Part shown: piece after piece, positions 35,813-45,127 of the stretch
How the letters are laid out: each line of letters opens with the position of its first letter
Numbering within the stretch: the stretch's first letter is position 1
Origin: Psychrobacillus lasiicapitis
Lineage (GTDB): Bacteria; Bacillota; Bacilli; Bacillales_A; Planococcaceae
Assembly: GCF_006861795.1 (NCBI RefSeq)
Contig: NZ_VDGH01000001.1
Location: 190,117-254,116, forward strand
Length of the DNA stretch: 64,000 nt
Direction of reading: 5' to 3'
Translations under genes and position numbers: made by a program
Notes under the pieces: model-generated
The model's input: the letters and a program-made list of their open reading frames with translations, nothing else
What the model was told of the DNA's origin: nothing
The model's database searches: none

Positions 35813-38614
35813 TTATAAACTTTTTAATGCTTCATCAATGATTCTTGCTTGTTCTAACTTGTACGTATCTCCGTCACCTTCAGCTGGACTGGAACGATGT
35901 ACACGACCTACATATGTGATCTCTTTGCCATCAGCAATTTCCAGTAAATATGGAAGAGCGAAATTCCATGAACCCATGTTTTCAGGCTCTTCTTGTGCCC
36001 AAGCAAGCTGTTTCACATTTGGATAGCGTTCGACAATTGCTTGGATCTTTTCTTTAGGGAATGGGTAAAGCTGTTCTACACGTACAATGTGTAAATGATC
36101 GTATCCTTCTCCATCTTTAACTTTATCTGCTAAATCGATTGCCAATTTACCACTTGCAAAGATGATTTTCTCCACCGTATTAGCGTCTTTACCAAGACCT
36201 GGTTGTTCCAATACTGTTTCAAATTGACCAGTAGTTAGTTCGACAACATCTGCCCCAACTAATGGATGACGTAACAGCGACTTTGGAGACACAATGATTA
36301 AAGGACGAATAGCATCCTCTTTTAACATTTTAGCTTGTCTGCGTAAAATATGGAAATAGTTTGCCGCACTTGAAAGATTGGCTACCGTCCAGTTATTTTC
36401 AGCAGCTAGCTGTAAATAACGTTCTGGACGTGCGCTTGAATGCTCTGCCCCTTGACCTTCAGCAGCATGAGGTAATAACATAACAAGGCCTGACTTTAAT
36501 CCCCATTTAGATCTTGCAGCACTTATAAAGTTATCGAACATAACTTGCGCCATATTTGCGAAATCTCCATATTGAGCTTCCCAAATAGATAAGGAGTTTG
36601 GATCCTCTAAATTATATCCGAATTCATAACCTAGAATAGCAGCTTCTGTTAATGGACTGTTATGAACAACAAAAGAAGCTTTTGCATCGCTAATGGCATG
36701 AATTGGCGTTAATTCTGCACCTGTTTTTTCATCGTGTAGCACTAGGTGTCTATGTGAGAAAGTACCACGCTGAGCATCTTGACCAGTTAAACGAATGGAG
36801 TTTCCATCTTGCAAAATCGTAGCAAAGGCAAGTGTCTCTGCATGACCCCAATCAATTTTCCCTTTTCCTTTAAATGGTTCTTCACGACGTTTTAAAATTT
36901 TTGCTAGTTTTTTAAATGCTGTAAATTCAGCTGGCCAAGTAAGAAGCTCTTCATTTATTTTTGCAAGCTTGCTTTCTTCTACACCTGTTTGTAGTTCCGG
37001 CATACCATTTAATACTACTTCTGGAATGACAATATCATGGGCAGTAGTTGGTGGAAGCTCTTTTACCCGGTCATAAGCCGCTTGCATTCCACTGAAAATC
37101 GATTCATCTAAAGTTTTCACATCAGCTGTTTCGATTAACTTTTCTTCTACTAGTTGTTGTCCATAAAGTTCGCGAACTGTTGGATGCTTATGAACTTTAT
37201 GATACATAGTTGGGTTCGTTACAAGTGGTTCATCCATTTCGTTATGTCCATAACGACGGTAACCTAATAGATCAATCACAATGTCTTTTCCAAACTTTTG
37301 ACGATACTCATGCGCAATTTTCGCCACAGCAAGAACTGCCTCTGGATCATCTGCATTTACATGTATTACAGGTACTTCATATCCTTTTGCTGGATCCGAA
37401 GAATAATGTGTAGAACGTGAATCATAATGTTCTGTAGTAAATCCAATCATATTATTTGCAATAATGTGAATAGATCCTCCTGTTTGGAATCCACGTATAC
37501 GGCTATAGTTTAATACTTCTGTTACAACACCTTGACCTGGAAAAGCTGCATCCCCGTGCACTAATATAGCGAATGCTGCATTTTTATCTTGCACTGGATA
37601 TCCTGCTTCGTCTGTTTTTTCTTGCGCTGCACGAGTTTGGCCCGTAACAACCGGACTAACAACCTCTAAGTGAGATGGATTATATGCTAATTTTAATGTT
37701 AAACCAGACGGCGAACGATATGCAGCACCCTTGTGGTACTTCACATCCCCATACCAACCTTCAGACATCTCTAGTGATCCATCCTTCGGTAAAAATGATT
37801 CGCTTGGAACATGGGCAAATTCCGCGAACATCATCTCATATGGTTTTTGCAACACATGTGTTAATACATTTAATCTACCTCGGTGCGCCATACCGATATT
37901 TACTTGTTTTGTATTTGTTTTGTTTGATTGGCGTACTAATTCATCCATTAGTACAACTAAAGTATCTAATCCTTCAATGGAAAAACGTTTCGCACCGACA
38001 AAAGTGCGATGGATAAATTTTTCAAAACCTTCTATTTGCGTCAAACGTTTTAGTAATGCTTTTTTGTCATCTGCTGAAAGATTTTCTAATACAGCACCTT
38101 TTTCAATCTTTTCTTGCAACCATAATTTTTCTTCTCTGTTTACGATATGTGCAATTTCAAAAGCAATTTTATTTGTGTAGGCTGCTTTTAAATGTTCAAT
38201 TGCTTGTAAACCATTTGTAATACTATTTGGAGCATTCGTTATTAAAAATGAAACGGGAACTTCACGTAAATCTTGATCCGTTAAACCATATGTTTTCGGA
38301 TCAATTTTCGGATCTTCTTTTGGACCATCATTTAATGGATAGATATCCGCTGTTAAATGTCCATTTGCTCTAATAGCATCGGCAAGTTCTATAGCACGAA
38401 TAATTTTTTCAAAATTATTTGGCTCTACTGCAGATGTGTCAACATTAGTAATGGAAGTAGTTGGTGCGATTTTAGGTGCACCATACTGTTGAAATAAGCT
38501 AACTAGTTCGCTATCCACTTCGTCTGGAGACTGTAAAAATAAATCATACTGCTCCATCACATAACCAAGGTTAGGACCAGAAAAAGCTGACCAAGGTGTT
38601 TGATTGTTCGACAT
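35813..38614 (-). CDS. odhA: 2-oxoglutarate dehydrogenase E1 component
   Basis: A 933-residue thiamine-diphosphate-dependent decarboxylase, of normal length for Bacillus. Signatures include GMAHRGRLNVL near 250, HGDAAFPGQGVV near 340 (ThDP-binding GDA), RYGHNEMDEP, and QDAQRGTFSHRH in the C-terminal half. It decarboxylates 2-oxoglutarate and transfers succinyl to OdhB; E3 is probably elsewhere. AGGTTTTTC stretch with GGAGG precedes the ATG. A 574-bp gap upstream holds the MITE-like copy 4 and no gene. Confidence 0.95.
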   Translation of the reverse strand: MSNNQTPWSAFSGPNLGYVMEQYDLFLQSPDEVDSELVSLFQQYGAPKIAPTTSITNVDTSAVEPNNFEKIIRAIELADAIRANGHLTADIYPLNDGPKEDPKIDPKTYGLTDQDLREVPVSFLITNAPNSITNGLQAIEHLKAAYTNKIAFEIAHIVNREEKLWLQEKIEKGAVLENLSADDKKALLKRLTQIEGFEKFIHRTFVGAKRFSIEGLDTLVVLMDELVRQSNKTNTKQVNIGMAHRGRLNVLTHVLQKPYEMMFAEFAHVPSESFLPKDGSLEMSEGWYGDVKYHKGAAYRSPSGLTLKLAYNPSHLEVVSPVVTGQTRAAQEKTDEAGYPVQDKNAAFAILVHGDAAFPGQGVVTEVLNYSRIRGFQTGGSIHIIANNMIGFTTEHYDSRSTHYSSDPAKGYEVPVIHVNADDPEAVLAVAKIAHEYRQKFGKDIVIDLLGYRRYGHNEMDEPLVTNPTMYHKVHKHPTVRELYGQQLVEEKLIETADVKTLDESIFSGMQAAYDRVKELPPTTAHDIVIPEVVLNGMPELQTGVEESKLAKINEELLTWPAEFTAFKKLAKILKRREEPFKGKGKIDWGHAETLAFATILQDGNSIRLTGQDAQRGTFSHRHLVLHDEKTGAELTPIHAISDAKASFVVHNSPLTEAAILGYEFGYNLEDPNSLSIWEAQYGDFANMAQVMFDNFISAARSKWGLKSGLVMLLPHAAEGQGAEHSSARPERYLQLAAENNWTVANLSSAANYFHILRRQAKMLKEDAIRPLIIVSPKSLLRHPLVGADVVELTTGQFETVLEQPGLGKDANTVEKIIFASGKLAIDLADKVKDGEGYDHLHIVRVEQLYPFPKEKIQAIVERYPNVKQLAWAQEEPENMGSWNFALPYLLEIADGKEITYVGRVHRSSPAEGDGDTYKLEQARIIDEALKSL

Positions 38615-38870
38615 TTAGAAAAACCTCCAACATTTTGTGCCTTTAGGCATTGATGAAAAAAAACATAAATTAATTAAGTAGAATAAATTGGAATGTAAAA
38701 ATTTTGTGAACTACACAAAATGTACACATTTATATTTTACCACTCTTTCAAAAGGACTGAAAGTATAGTTTGAAAGAACAATTTTTCCATATCCATCTTA
38801 CTACTCTAGAAAAAAAATACAATGCTTTTTTTCAAATTATATAAGAATTAAAATAATATTTGAATTAGAG

Positions 38871-39182
38871 ATAAAGTGAAACTTCAATCATTGGAGGTTT
38901 TCCGACGCACAGGATGTGCTAGTGGGGACGTTGCGACATGGACGTCGCGCTCTTAGTCCCCGTCATCCCCCACGATTGCTAGTTGGGCCCACACGATGTG
39001 GGTCACACAGACGTTGCAAACGCTCTTTTATTTTGCGACGAGCTTTGCGCAGGAGCAACAGTATGTTGCGTACTTAGTCTGGGATCATTTCATCGGGATT
39101 TTACGGGCAGTTGATCTCCTATTTACCTTTTCGCTTCCTTAAATGTTGAAGTGGGAGTCTTACTGCCAGTTAATGCAGGATA
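38871..39182. repeat. MITE-like repeat, copy 4 (inverted, near full length)
   Basis: About 312 bp, an inverted version of copy 1: the plus strand begins ATAAAGTGAAACTTCAATCA and ends CTGCCAGTTAATGCAGGATA. The inner stems are preserved, for example GTGGGAG and GGGGACG/CGTCCCC-type arms. Its left end is 7 bases after the stop of the histidine kinase. It occupies most of the 574-bp gap between that gene and odhA. Confidence 0.85.
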
Positions 39183-39188
39183 ATTGGA

Positions 39189-40565
39189 TTATTCCTCTTT
39201 TGGCATATTAGAGAAAATAATGTTAAATTTTGTACCTTCATTTACTTTGCTTTCCACATCAACCTTCCCGTTATATTCGGTTACTAACCGTTTTACGATA
39301 CTTAGCCCTAAACCAGAGCCTCCTTTTGTTTTTGTTCTCGCTTCATCGACAACAAAAAAACGATCAAATATTTTAGGAAGTATATCAATTGGAATACCGA
39401 TCCCATTATCTATAATGGATAACAACGTTTGCGTGTCATCCGATGCCACTGTCACAATAATTTCTGGCTGATTTATATTATATTTAATGGCATTGTCGAT
39501 TAGATTGCCTATGATCTGTTCTAAAACAGTAGCAGGGATCGTAAGGGCTTCCGTTTTATCTCCTATAAATTTTATCGTTACAGCTGGTGCTATAATCCGA
39601 TACTTCTGCTCCAACTCATATACGATTGTAGAGATAGTTGTTTTTGCTCGATCATTGGATTGCTCTCTTTTCGCAAGCTTAAGCATTTCTTCAATTAGTA
39701 ATTTCATCTTTTGCACTTCAGTTAAGGAAATTTGCAATGAATCATCTAACACCTCTCTGTCTTCTTTCCCCCAACGGTTTAATAAAGACAAATGCCCCTC
39801 TACAACTTGAATAGGTGTACGTAGCTCATGCGACACATTATGAATAAATTCATCTTGCCTCGTGATCGTTTCTGAAACTTCATTCATCAGTTGCTTATAA
39901 ATCGTTAATAGTTCACCAATCTCATCATTTGTCGCGTATTGAAAATGAACTTCTTTTGAAAATTTTAATCGTTTCGCTTCTTGCATCTCATCGCGAAGTT
40001 CTTTTAAAGGTCTTAATAAAATCGATGACAAGGAATAACCGATTAATGCGGAAAGTATAAGTGCAATAATGGTGAAAATCACCATTGCTATCAGTATATA
40101 GCGCATTAATTGCGAAAAATTTTCTAGACTATGAGAAATCTCTACATAGCCTTTAAACAAGCCAAAATCAATTTCTGCCCCCTTATAAAGCAGCAGTTGT
40201 CCATTTAACTTTTCTTTTTGAAAGTCAGCAGTTAATGTCTGTGAAAAGCTTGGAAAAGGGCTTGCATCATTTATACGCAACACTTCTATTCCGTCTGCAT
40301 TTAATATACGAACGGACTGTTTTTGGTTAACGAGTTGATTGAGCAATGTTTTATTTCGCTGGATGTCTTGGATGGAAATTATGGGTCCTTTAGACTCAAA
40401 AAAGTGTACTACTTCCTGCAATGTGTTTTGTGCAAGCTTCTCTTCTGAAAGGAGTAACCAATTATAAAGAGAGAAAAATAGTATAACGCACATCATGAAG
40501 AAACTTAAAAAAATCGAAAGACCAGAAGCATATGTCCATTTTTTTTGTAACGTCCAGTGCTTCAT
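39189..40565 (-). CDS. Sensor histidine kinase, ArlS-like
   Basis: A 458-residue membrane kinase. TM1 at about 12-35, an extracytoplasmic sensor of about 120 residues, TM2 at about 155-178, HAMP to about 232, then the H-box [20 protein letters not shown] (phosphorylated His near 243), N-box [11 protein letters not shown]1 DNGIGIP and G2 [13 protein letters not shown]. Sequence style and partner suggest ArlS. Its start overlaps the response regulator stop by 4 bases, so the two are coupled. Stimulus unknown. Confidence 0.9.
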   Translation of the reverse strand: MKHWTLQKKWTYASGLSIFLSFFMMCVILFFSLYNWLLLSEEKLAQNTLQEVVHFFESKGPIISIQDIQRNKTLLNQLVNQKQSVRILNADGIEVLRINDASPFPSFSQTLTADFQKEKLNGQLLLYKGAEIDFGLFKGYVEISHSLENFSQLMRYILIAMVIFTIIALILSALIGYSLSSILLRPLKELRDEMQEAKRLKFSKEVHFQYATNDEIGELLTIYKQLMNEVSETITRQDEFIHNVSHELRTPIQVVEGHLSLLNRWGKEDREVLDDSLQISLTEVQKMKLLIEEMLKLAKREQSNDRAKTTISTIVYELEQKYRIIAPAVTIKFIGDKTEALTIPATVLEQIIGNLIDNAIKYNINQPEIIVTVASDDTQTLLSIIDNGIGIPIDILPKIFDRFFVVDEARTKTKGGSGLGLSIVKRLVTEYNGKVDVESKVNEGTKFNIIFSNMPKEE

Positions 40566-41245
40566 GTGCGCATCACATATCCAACCCCTCGGACCGTTTC
40601 AATAAGAGAGGCGATCTCTTCGGGCAATTTTCTTCTCAAATGTCGTATATACACATCAACGACATTCGTTTCAACTTCTGTTTCATAGCCCCAAACTTTT
40701 TCTAATATAATGTCTCGAGTTAATACGATATTATTATTCTCCATAAAATAGACAAGTAAATCATACTCCGTCTTCGTCAGCAAGATTTCTTTATCTCGGT
40801 AGAATACTTGATGTGCTTTTTGATCAATTGTTAAATGATTAATCGTCAAGTCAACGATCGCTGCTTGCGGCCTTTCCACTCTTCTTAAAATGGCGCGTAT
40901 CCTAGCTAATAATTCTTCGATCGCAAAGGGCTTCACAACATAATCATCAGCCCCGGCTTCTAAACCTGATACCCGGTCAATTATGGCATCTCTTGCTGTT
41001 ATTAATATGATAGGTGTTTCTTTTTTCTTCCGAATCCTTCGACAAATTTCTAAGCCATTTAAATTAGGAAGCATGACATCTATTAGCATCAAGTCATAAT
41101 CATTAGCTAAAGCTAGCTCTGCCCCTTCTCTACCATCATGAGAAACTGTAACAAGAAAATTTTCATGTTTTAGTTCTAGTTCTACAAATTTAGCGATATT
41201 TATCTCGTCTTCTATAAGTAAAATATGCCGCTTCAATTTAGACAA
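40562..41245 (-). CDS. OmpR-family response regulator, ArlR-like
   Basis: A 227-residue two-domain regulator. Receiver domain with the phosphoacceptor Asp in [10 protein letters not shown] (about residue 56), conserved Lys in VVKPF, then an OmpR/PhoB winged helix ([42 protein letters not shown]). Starts the two-gene operon with the kinase. Upstream the cyclase gene ends 24 bases away, so it may also belong to this transcript. Confidence 0.9.
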   Translation of the reverse strand: MSKLKRHILLIEDEINIAKFVELELKHENFLVTVSHDGREGAELALANDYDLMLIDVMLPNLNGLEICRRIRKKKETPIILITARDAIIDRVSGLEAGADDYVVKPFAIEELLARIRAILRRVERPQAAIVDLTINHLTIDQKAHQVFYRDKEILLTKTEYDLLVYFMENNNIVLTRDIILEKVWGYETEVETNVVDVYIRHLRRKLPEEIASLIETVRGVGYVMRT

Positions 41246-41269
41246 ATCCTTTCAAAAATGCCGTTCATG

Positions 41270-42931
41270 CTATGGATGAACGGCATTAGAATATACAAAA
41301 TTATTTTTACCAAGTTTTTTTGCCTCATACAATGCCAGGTCTGCATTTATTAAAAGCTCATTTACAGTAGAGCCGTCATGCGGAAAAATGGAAACACCAA
41401 TTGAGATAGTTGGTGAAAATTGAATGGTGTCGATCGTCCACCCCTTTTTGAATGTATATTGTATAGATTGTATGGTTGTTTCAAGCATATCACTTTTCCC
41501 ATTTATATAATCATTTATTTGATCTACTACAATGACAAATTCATCTCCACCAAAGCGGTAGATTTTATACTGTTCTAGAACACTTTGCTTTAACTTTTCT
41601 GCAAAATGGTTTAAAAAACGATCCCCCATATCATGCCCAAACTGATCGTTAACCTCTTTAAAATTGTCACCGTCTATAAAAAGTATTGCTATATTTGTAT
41701 TAGATGCTAATTGAATAGCTTCGGGTATTTTTTCATAGAACATACGTCTATTTGGTAAACCTGTCAAACTATCGTGGAATGCCAAAAATTTCAGTTGTTC
41801 CTCTAACGCACGTTTTTCCGTGATCTCTCTAGATACAAAAACATACCACTTTTGCTCTTCATCATAAACTGTACTTTGTACGGTTGTAATAGTTGTATCA
41901 GTCCATATGGTAGATCCATCTTTTGTTTTTATCAGAAGCTCCGTCCGTATTTTGTTATTATTGTTCTGCATCAGATTCGTTTTCAAATTTTCTATTAGAT
42001 TAGAAGATTCCTTTGCGATTATATTCAAATAATAAGTTCCAAGCAATTCTTCCTTTTCATAATTTAAAATAGTTTCATGACTTGGTGATGAATAAAGCAA
42101 ATACCCATCTTCATCTGTAATAGCAATTAGATCATTGGAATGCTCTGTTATCAATTTAAAAGATCGTTCAATATTACGTAGTTCCGTCATCATTTGTTTC
42201 TTTTCCGTGTTGTCAAATTGAATCGTTAAATATTTCTCGATAATTCCGTTTTCATTGGTGATAGGTATAATTGTGGCATCTACCCAATAGAAGGAACCAT
42301 ATTTTGTTCGATTACGAATTTGACCTCTCCAAATCTCTCCTTTTTGGATGGTTTCCCAAATCTGCTCAAAATAACTATCTTCATGATAGTTTGAATTTAT
42401 CATCCAAAATGATTTTCCAATTAGCTCTTCTTTTGTAAACTTAGAGGTTGTCTCAAATAATTCATTTACCATTTCAATGATCCCTTTTTCATTCGTCATT
42501 GCGACAAGGGCTGCATCATTTACTCCTTTACGATAACTCTCTAATATATAAGTAGACTCTTGCAATTCTTTTGTTTTAATCACTTCTTTTGTTGTTGCTA
42601 GAATATATACATTGTTTCCATCAAAAATAGGAATTGCCGAAGTTTCGTTTACAAATGTTGCACCTTTTATACAGTGGTGATCTTGATAAGATACAGATTG
42701 TTTAAGCATACACGCTCGGTTGTAATGGTAGAGAATCGTTTTACAGTGAAAGTCATCAAAACATTGCTCTAACAGTCTGCCGTGTGGGTTTTCATTAAAG
42801 ATTTCCTCTGCTTTTTTATTGATATATTCATAAACAAAAGTATTTCTTTCTTTACGCATGAAAAACACATATTCGTCTACTAAATCATATAATAAATGGA
42901 ATTGTTTTTGCGTAAGTATTGGGTAAGACAT
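41270..42931 (-). CDS. PAS-PAS diguanylate cyclase
   Basis: A 553-residue cytosolic protein. Two or three PAS-like sensor modules (about 15-130, 140-245 and 260-380; PAC segment RNRTKYGSFYWVDATI) precede a GGDEF domain (about 395-553) with intact YRFGGDEFVIVV and SIGVSIFPHDGST. It would make cyclic di-GMP, affecting motility or attachment. No I-site RxxD is clear. Start taken at the second in-frame Met; a TTG start at 42943 is possible, and AGGAG is placed awkwardly for both. No EAL domain, so a synthase only. Confidence 0.88.
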   Translation of the reverse strand: MSYPILTQKQFHLLYDLVDEYVFFMRKERNTFVYEYINKKAEEIFNENPHGRLLEQCFDDFHCKTILYHYNRACMLKQSVSYQDHHCIKGATFVNETSAIPIFDGNNVYILATTKEVIKTKELQESTYILESYRKGVNDAALVAMTNEKGIIEMVNELFETTSKFTKEELIGKSFWMINSNYHEDSYFEQIWETIQKGEIWRGQIRNRTKYGSFYWVDATIIPITNENGIIEKYLTIQFDNTEKKQMMTELRNIERSFKLITEHSNDLIAITDEDGYLLYSSPSHETILNYEKEELLGTYYLNIIAKESSNLIENLKTNLMQNNNNKIRTELLIKTKDGSTIWTDTTITTVQSTVYDEEQKWYVFVSREITEKRALEEQLKFLAFHDSLTGLPNRRMFYEKIPEAIQLASNTNIAILFIDGDNFKEVNDQFGHDMGDRFLNHFAEKLKQSVLEQYKIYRFGGDEFVIVVDQINDYINGKSDMLETTIQSIQYTFKKGWTIDTIQFSPTISIGVSIFPHDGSTVNELLINADLALYEAKKLGKNNFVYSNAVHP

Positions 42932-43111
42932 TTTCTTAAACAAACTCCTATCACTTTCTGTACTTTATATCCTATAATCATATGTATTTAGTGTTCAACA
43001 TACAAGTATTTTAGTTTATATTCTTTACGAACATTTAATAAAATTGACACGATTTAACACTATGCAAAATCGCAAAAACAAAGTATATTATTAATGCAAA
43101 TAATTTTATAA

Positions 43112-43196
43112 GGCAAAGTTCGCTTTGCCGAGGGAAGGCAAATGGTGCGCCACCAGTTTTGAGCTGGTCCTAGTAGGTTCGATTCCTACCCCGAAA
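43112..43196 (+). ncRNA. tRNA-like element with UUCG hairpin in place of the acceptor strand
   Basis: Five-prime hairpin GGCAAAG-TTCG-CTTTGCC (43112-43129). Then tRNA-like modules: D-arm GGC...GCC (43137-43151, loop with GG), anticodon arm ACCAG-TTTTGAG-CTGGT (43152-43168, UUG in the anticodon position), four-base variable loop, and T-arm GTAGG-TTCGATT-CCTAC (43173-43189). The acceptor stem is reduced to GGG/CCC, and no CCA follows; instead comes GAAATTTTTT. It cannot be an ordinary tRNA. It precedes the GNAT gene on the same strand. Whether it is a relic, a pseudo-tRNA or a regulatory RNA is open. Confidence 0.6.
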
Positions 43197-43279
43197 TTTT
43201 TTATGCAATTCGAAATGAAAAATTTCAGGGACCTAGGATGACTATGCTCATTTATTGGTTTCTTTAGGGGGCGCTTTTT

Positions 43280-43825
43280 TTGATAAAAAAACGAGATTTG
43301 CATGAATGTACTTCTCTATATGAACTTATGTCAGATCCTACTGTATTGCCTTATGTACGTCATAAAGCATATTCTGCGGATGAATATTGGTTTTTAACGA
43401 AGCAATTGATGGAAGAAGAGGAAGCTGGAACGGTAATCACTCGTACGATTGTAAGTGATTACGGTCAACCAATTGGCACGATTAATTTGTTTGATATTGA
43501 AGATGGAGCTGGATTTTTGGGTACATGGATTGGCACTCAATTCCAAGGGCTTGGCTACAATAAGAAAGCAAAAGAACAATTTTTAGAGGAATTATTCTTC
43601 GAGCTAGACATTCATACAGTATTTTTACGTATTCGTAAAACGAATCCGAAGAGCATTCGCGCTGCGGAAAAACTTCCATATACGATTAAAGCAAACGAAT
43701 CACATCCTTCTATTTATGCAGAGATTAACAAAAAACAGGAAGTTTATGATTTGTACTATATTCCAAAAGACTTGTTCCACTTAGTGATGATGCAACAAAA
43801 CAACGAAGAAGAACAAGCGATGTAA
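43280..43825 (+). CDS. GNAT-family N-acetyltransferase
   Basis: A 181-residue acetyltransferase. The acetyl-CoA loop is degenerate (GTQFQGLGYNKKAK, where Q/RxxGxG/A is usual) in the position following the strand FLGTWIG; the flanking strands and C-terminal helix VFLRIRKTNPKSIRAAEKL fit GNAT. Substrate unknown. TTG start with AGGGGG upstream. A tRNA-like element lies about 85 bases upstream; a terminator follows. Confidence 0.8.
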   Translation: MIKKRDLHECTSLYELMSDPTVLPYVRHKAYSADEYWFLTKQLMEEEEAGTVITRTIVSDYGQPIGTINLFDIEDGAGFLGTWIGTQFQGLGYNKKAKEQFLEELFFELDIHTVFLRIRKTNPKSIRAAEKLPYTIKANESHPSIYAEINKKQEVYDLYYIPKDLFHLVMMQQNNEEEQAM

Positions 43826-43872
43826 TGTATAACTTTTGCCAGATAGTTTATGATTTAAGATAAATAAATATG

Positions 43873-43908
43873 TAAGCAGCATCTCTCTTTTGGAGATGCT
43901 GCTTTTAT
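43873..43908 (+). terminator. Terminator of GNAT gene
   Basis: AGCAGCATCTC / GAGATGCTGCT stem followed by TTTTAT. Confidence 0.85.
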
Positions 43909-44010
43909 ATGAGTTTTTTACTTATCAAATCATGAAAGTTCGATTATATATTAATTCTACTTTAGCAATTGAATAGCGTAGATATCATGGTTTTGCTTTT
44001 TTTAAATAAA

Positions 44011-44052
44011 AAATGAACTCCGAAAAAGTTGCCTAGGTCGGAGTTCATTAAA
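44011..44052 (-). terminator. Terminator of YfhE-like gene
   Basis: ATGAACTCCGA / TCGGAGTTCAT stem just after the stop codon region, with A-run on plus giving a T-run on minus. Confidence 0.75.
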
Positions 44053-44056
44053 ATGT

Positions 44057-44200
44057 TTATTTTTTATGATGACTTTGATTTTTCTTGGTTGTCGCTTTAT
44101 CCGCACGATTGAATTCTTTTTGGTAGATAACTTCTTGCATAGAGCTCAACCCATTATTTTTCATGGTGAACTGTTCATGTGGTTCTTTACGATTCTTCAT
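44057..44200 (-). CDS. YfhE-like small protein
   Basis: A 47-residue hydrophilic protein (MKNRKEPHEQF, then NGLSSMQEVIYQKEFNRADK and a His/Lys tail). The LSSMQEV-Y-xEFxxAD pattern resembles YfhE of Bacillus, linked to sporulation or heat stress in name only. Start at ATG 44200 with AAAGGAG upstream; the longer frame starting at 44290 lacks a site. Function unknown. Confidence 0.6.
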   Translation of the reverse strand: MKNRKEPHEQFTMKNNGLSSMQEVIYQKEFNRADKATTKKNQSHHKK

Positions 44201-44309
44201 TCGGAACACTCCTTTCGTTTTAATCCTTATCAGTTTTTCCTTTGTTTCCATGGATATTCGATTTTTAAAAATTTTTAAAAAAGATTTCATGTATTTTTAG
44301 TATGCCGCA

Positions 44310-45039
44310 CATAATAGGGAAACCGTGCGGTAGTGAAATGAAATAAAGTGTCCACTATGATTTTCGCTGCAGGACGGACGCTTTCCGTGGGGTGAGCGAT
44401 GAGCCTTCACTGCCGCGCCTGCGCGCGTACGTTGTGAAGTCTCATTTTGCTCACTTGATTCCACTGGAGTCGCCGCCTGAAGCGAAAATCAAAGGAAGTT
44501 GCTAACTACGTACTAACAATAAATGGTTGAACGAGACAATATTCACTGCGGACGCAACAAAACACACCTCGAACACGACAAACTAGTCTAGAAGATGTAG
44601 CCTGGCGAGTTCGACAAGCTTTAAGATACTTAATATGTCGGAATTATAGTTGTCTTACAGCAAGTAAACTTGGTGTTTTGAGAATTAGTTGCTTTCTACG
44701 GCAATTTGATTGCTCTCGTGCTGATTTAGTTGCTTTCATAGTAGAACTGGTTGCTCCCAGTAATCGGTTGGTTGCCCTAAGCCATTTATTGGATAAATGT
44801 AATGAAAAAACTGGTTAAAATTTTTTTTTAATGGGATGGTATTAATAATTGGGTATTTTCTATTGATTTTCGCTGTAGGCGTCGACTCCTGCCGGATGAG
44901 GGAGCAAAATGAGCCATCCCAACGTACGCCAAAGCGGCGGGGATGGCTCATCGCTCACCCGGCGGAAAGCGTACGACTGCAGTGAAAATCATAGCGGACA
45001 TTAACAGAGTCATTTAATTTACCGCACAGTTTCCCTATA
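44310..45039. repeat. Composite repeat block A (tags, two GC-rich palindromes, 21-bp array)
   Basis: No gene in about 930 bp. The block is bracketed by inverted copies of ATAGGGAAACYGTGCGGTA (44312 plus, 45021 minus). Inside are GC-rich palindromic elements at 44359-44490 and 44864-44990, each opening GATTTTCGCTGYAGG and closing with its complement, and a TTGCT array at 44681-44790. GC-rich GCGGAAAGCGTCC-type elements are common between genes in Bacillaceae; their function is unknown. Confidence 0.7.
44681..44790 (+). repeat. 21-bp-periodic TTGCT array 1
   Basis: TTGCT/TTGCC at 44690, 44711, 44731, 44752 and 44773, spaced 21, 20, 21 and 21 bp. Intervening bases are not conserved except a frequent TTNG before the word. 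Further arrays: 62813 and 57131 (inverted); a single related unit lies at 47636. Confidence 0.65.
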
Positions 45040-45082
45040 CTGATCGACAACCATGGAGCTTGTAATTTTCTTAGCCATAAAA

Positions 45083-45124
45083 AAAGCAGAAGAAGAAAAT
45101 ATCCTCATTTCCTTCTCCTGCTCC
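45083..45124 (-). terminator. Terminator of murG
   Basis: AGCAGAAGAAG / CTTCTCCTGCT arms (imperfect) with A-run on plus. Confidence 0.6.
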
Positions 45125-45127
45125 ATT

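Noticed and set aside
43106-43303. A 65-codon frame on the minus strand over the tRNA-like element
   Set aside because: Its peptide has the GVGIEPTRTSS pattern typical of translating the antisense of a tRNA gene; no ribosome site.
44681-44790. Possible CRISPR array
   Set aside because: Only a 5-base word is conserved at 21-bp intervals; there is no long identical repeat, no spacers and no cas gene.
44736-44951. 71-codon frame inside repeat block A
   Set aside because: It lies wholly in the GC-rich palindrome and TTGCT array and has no ribosome site.
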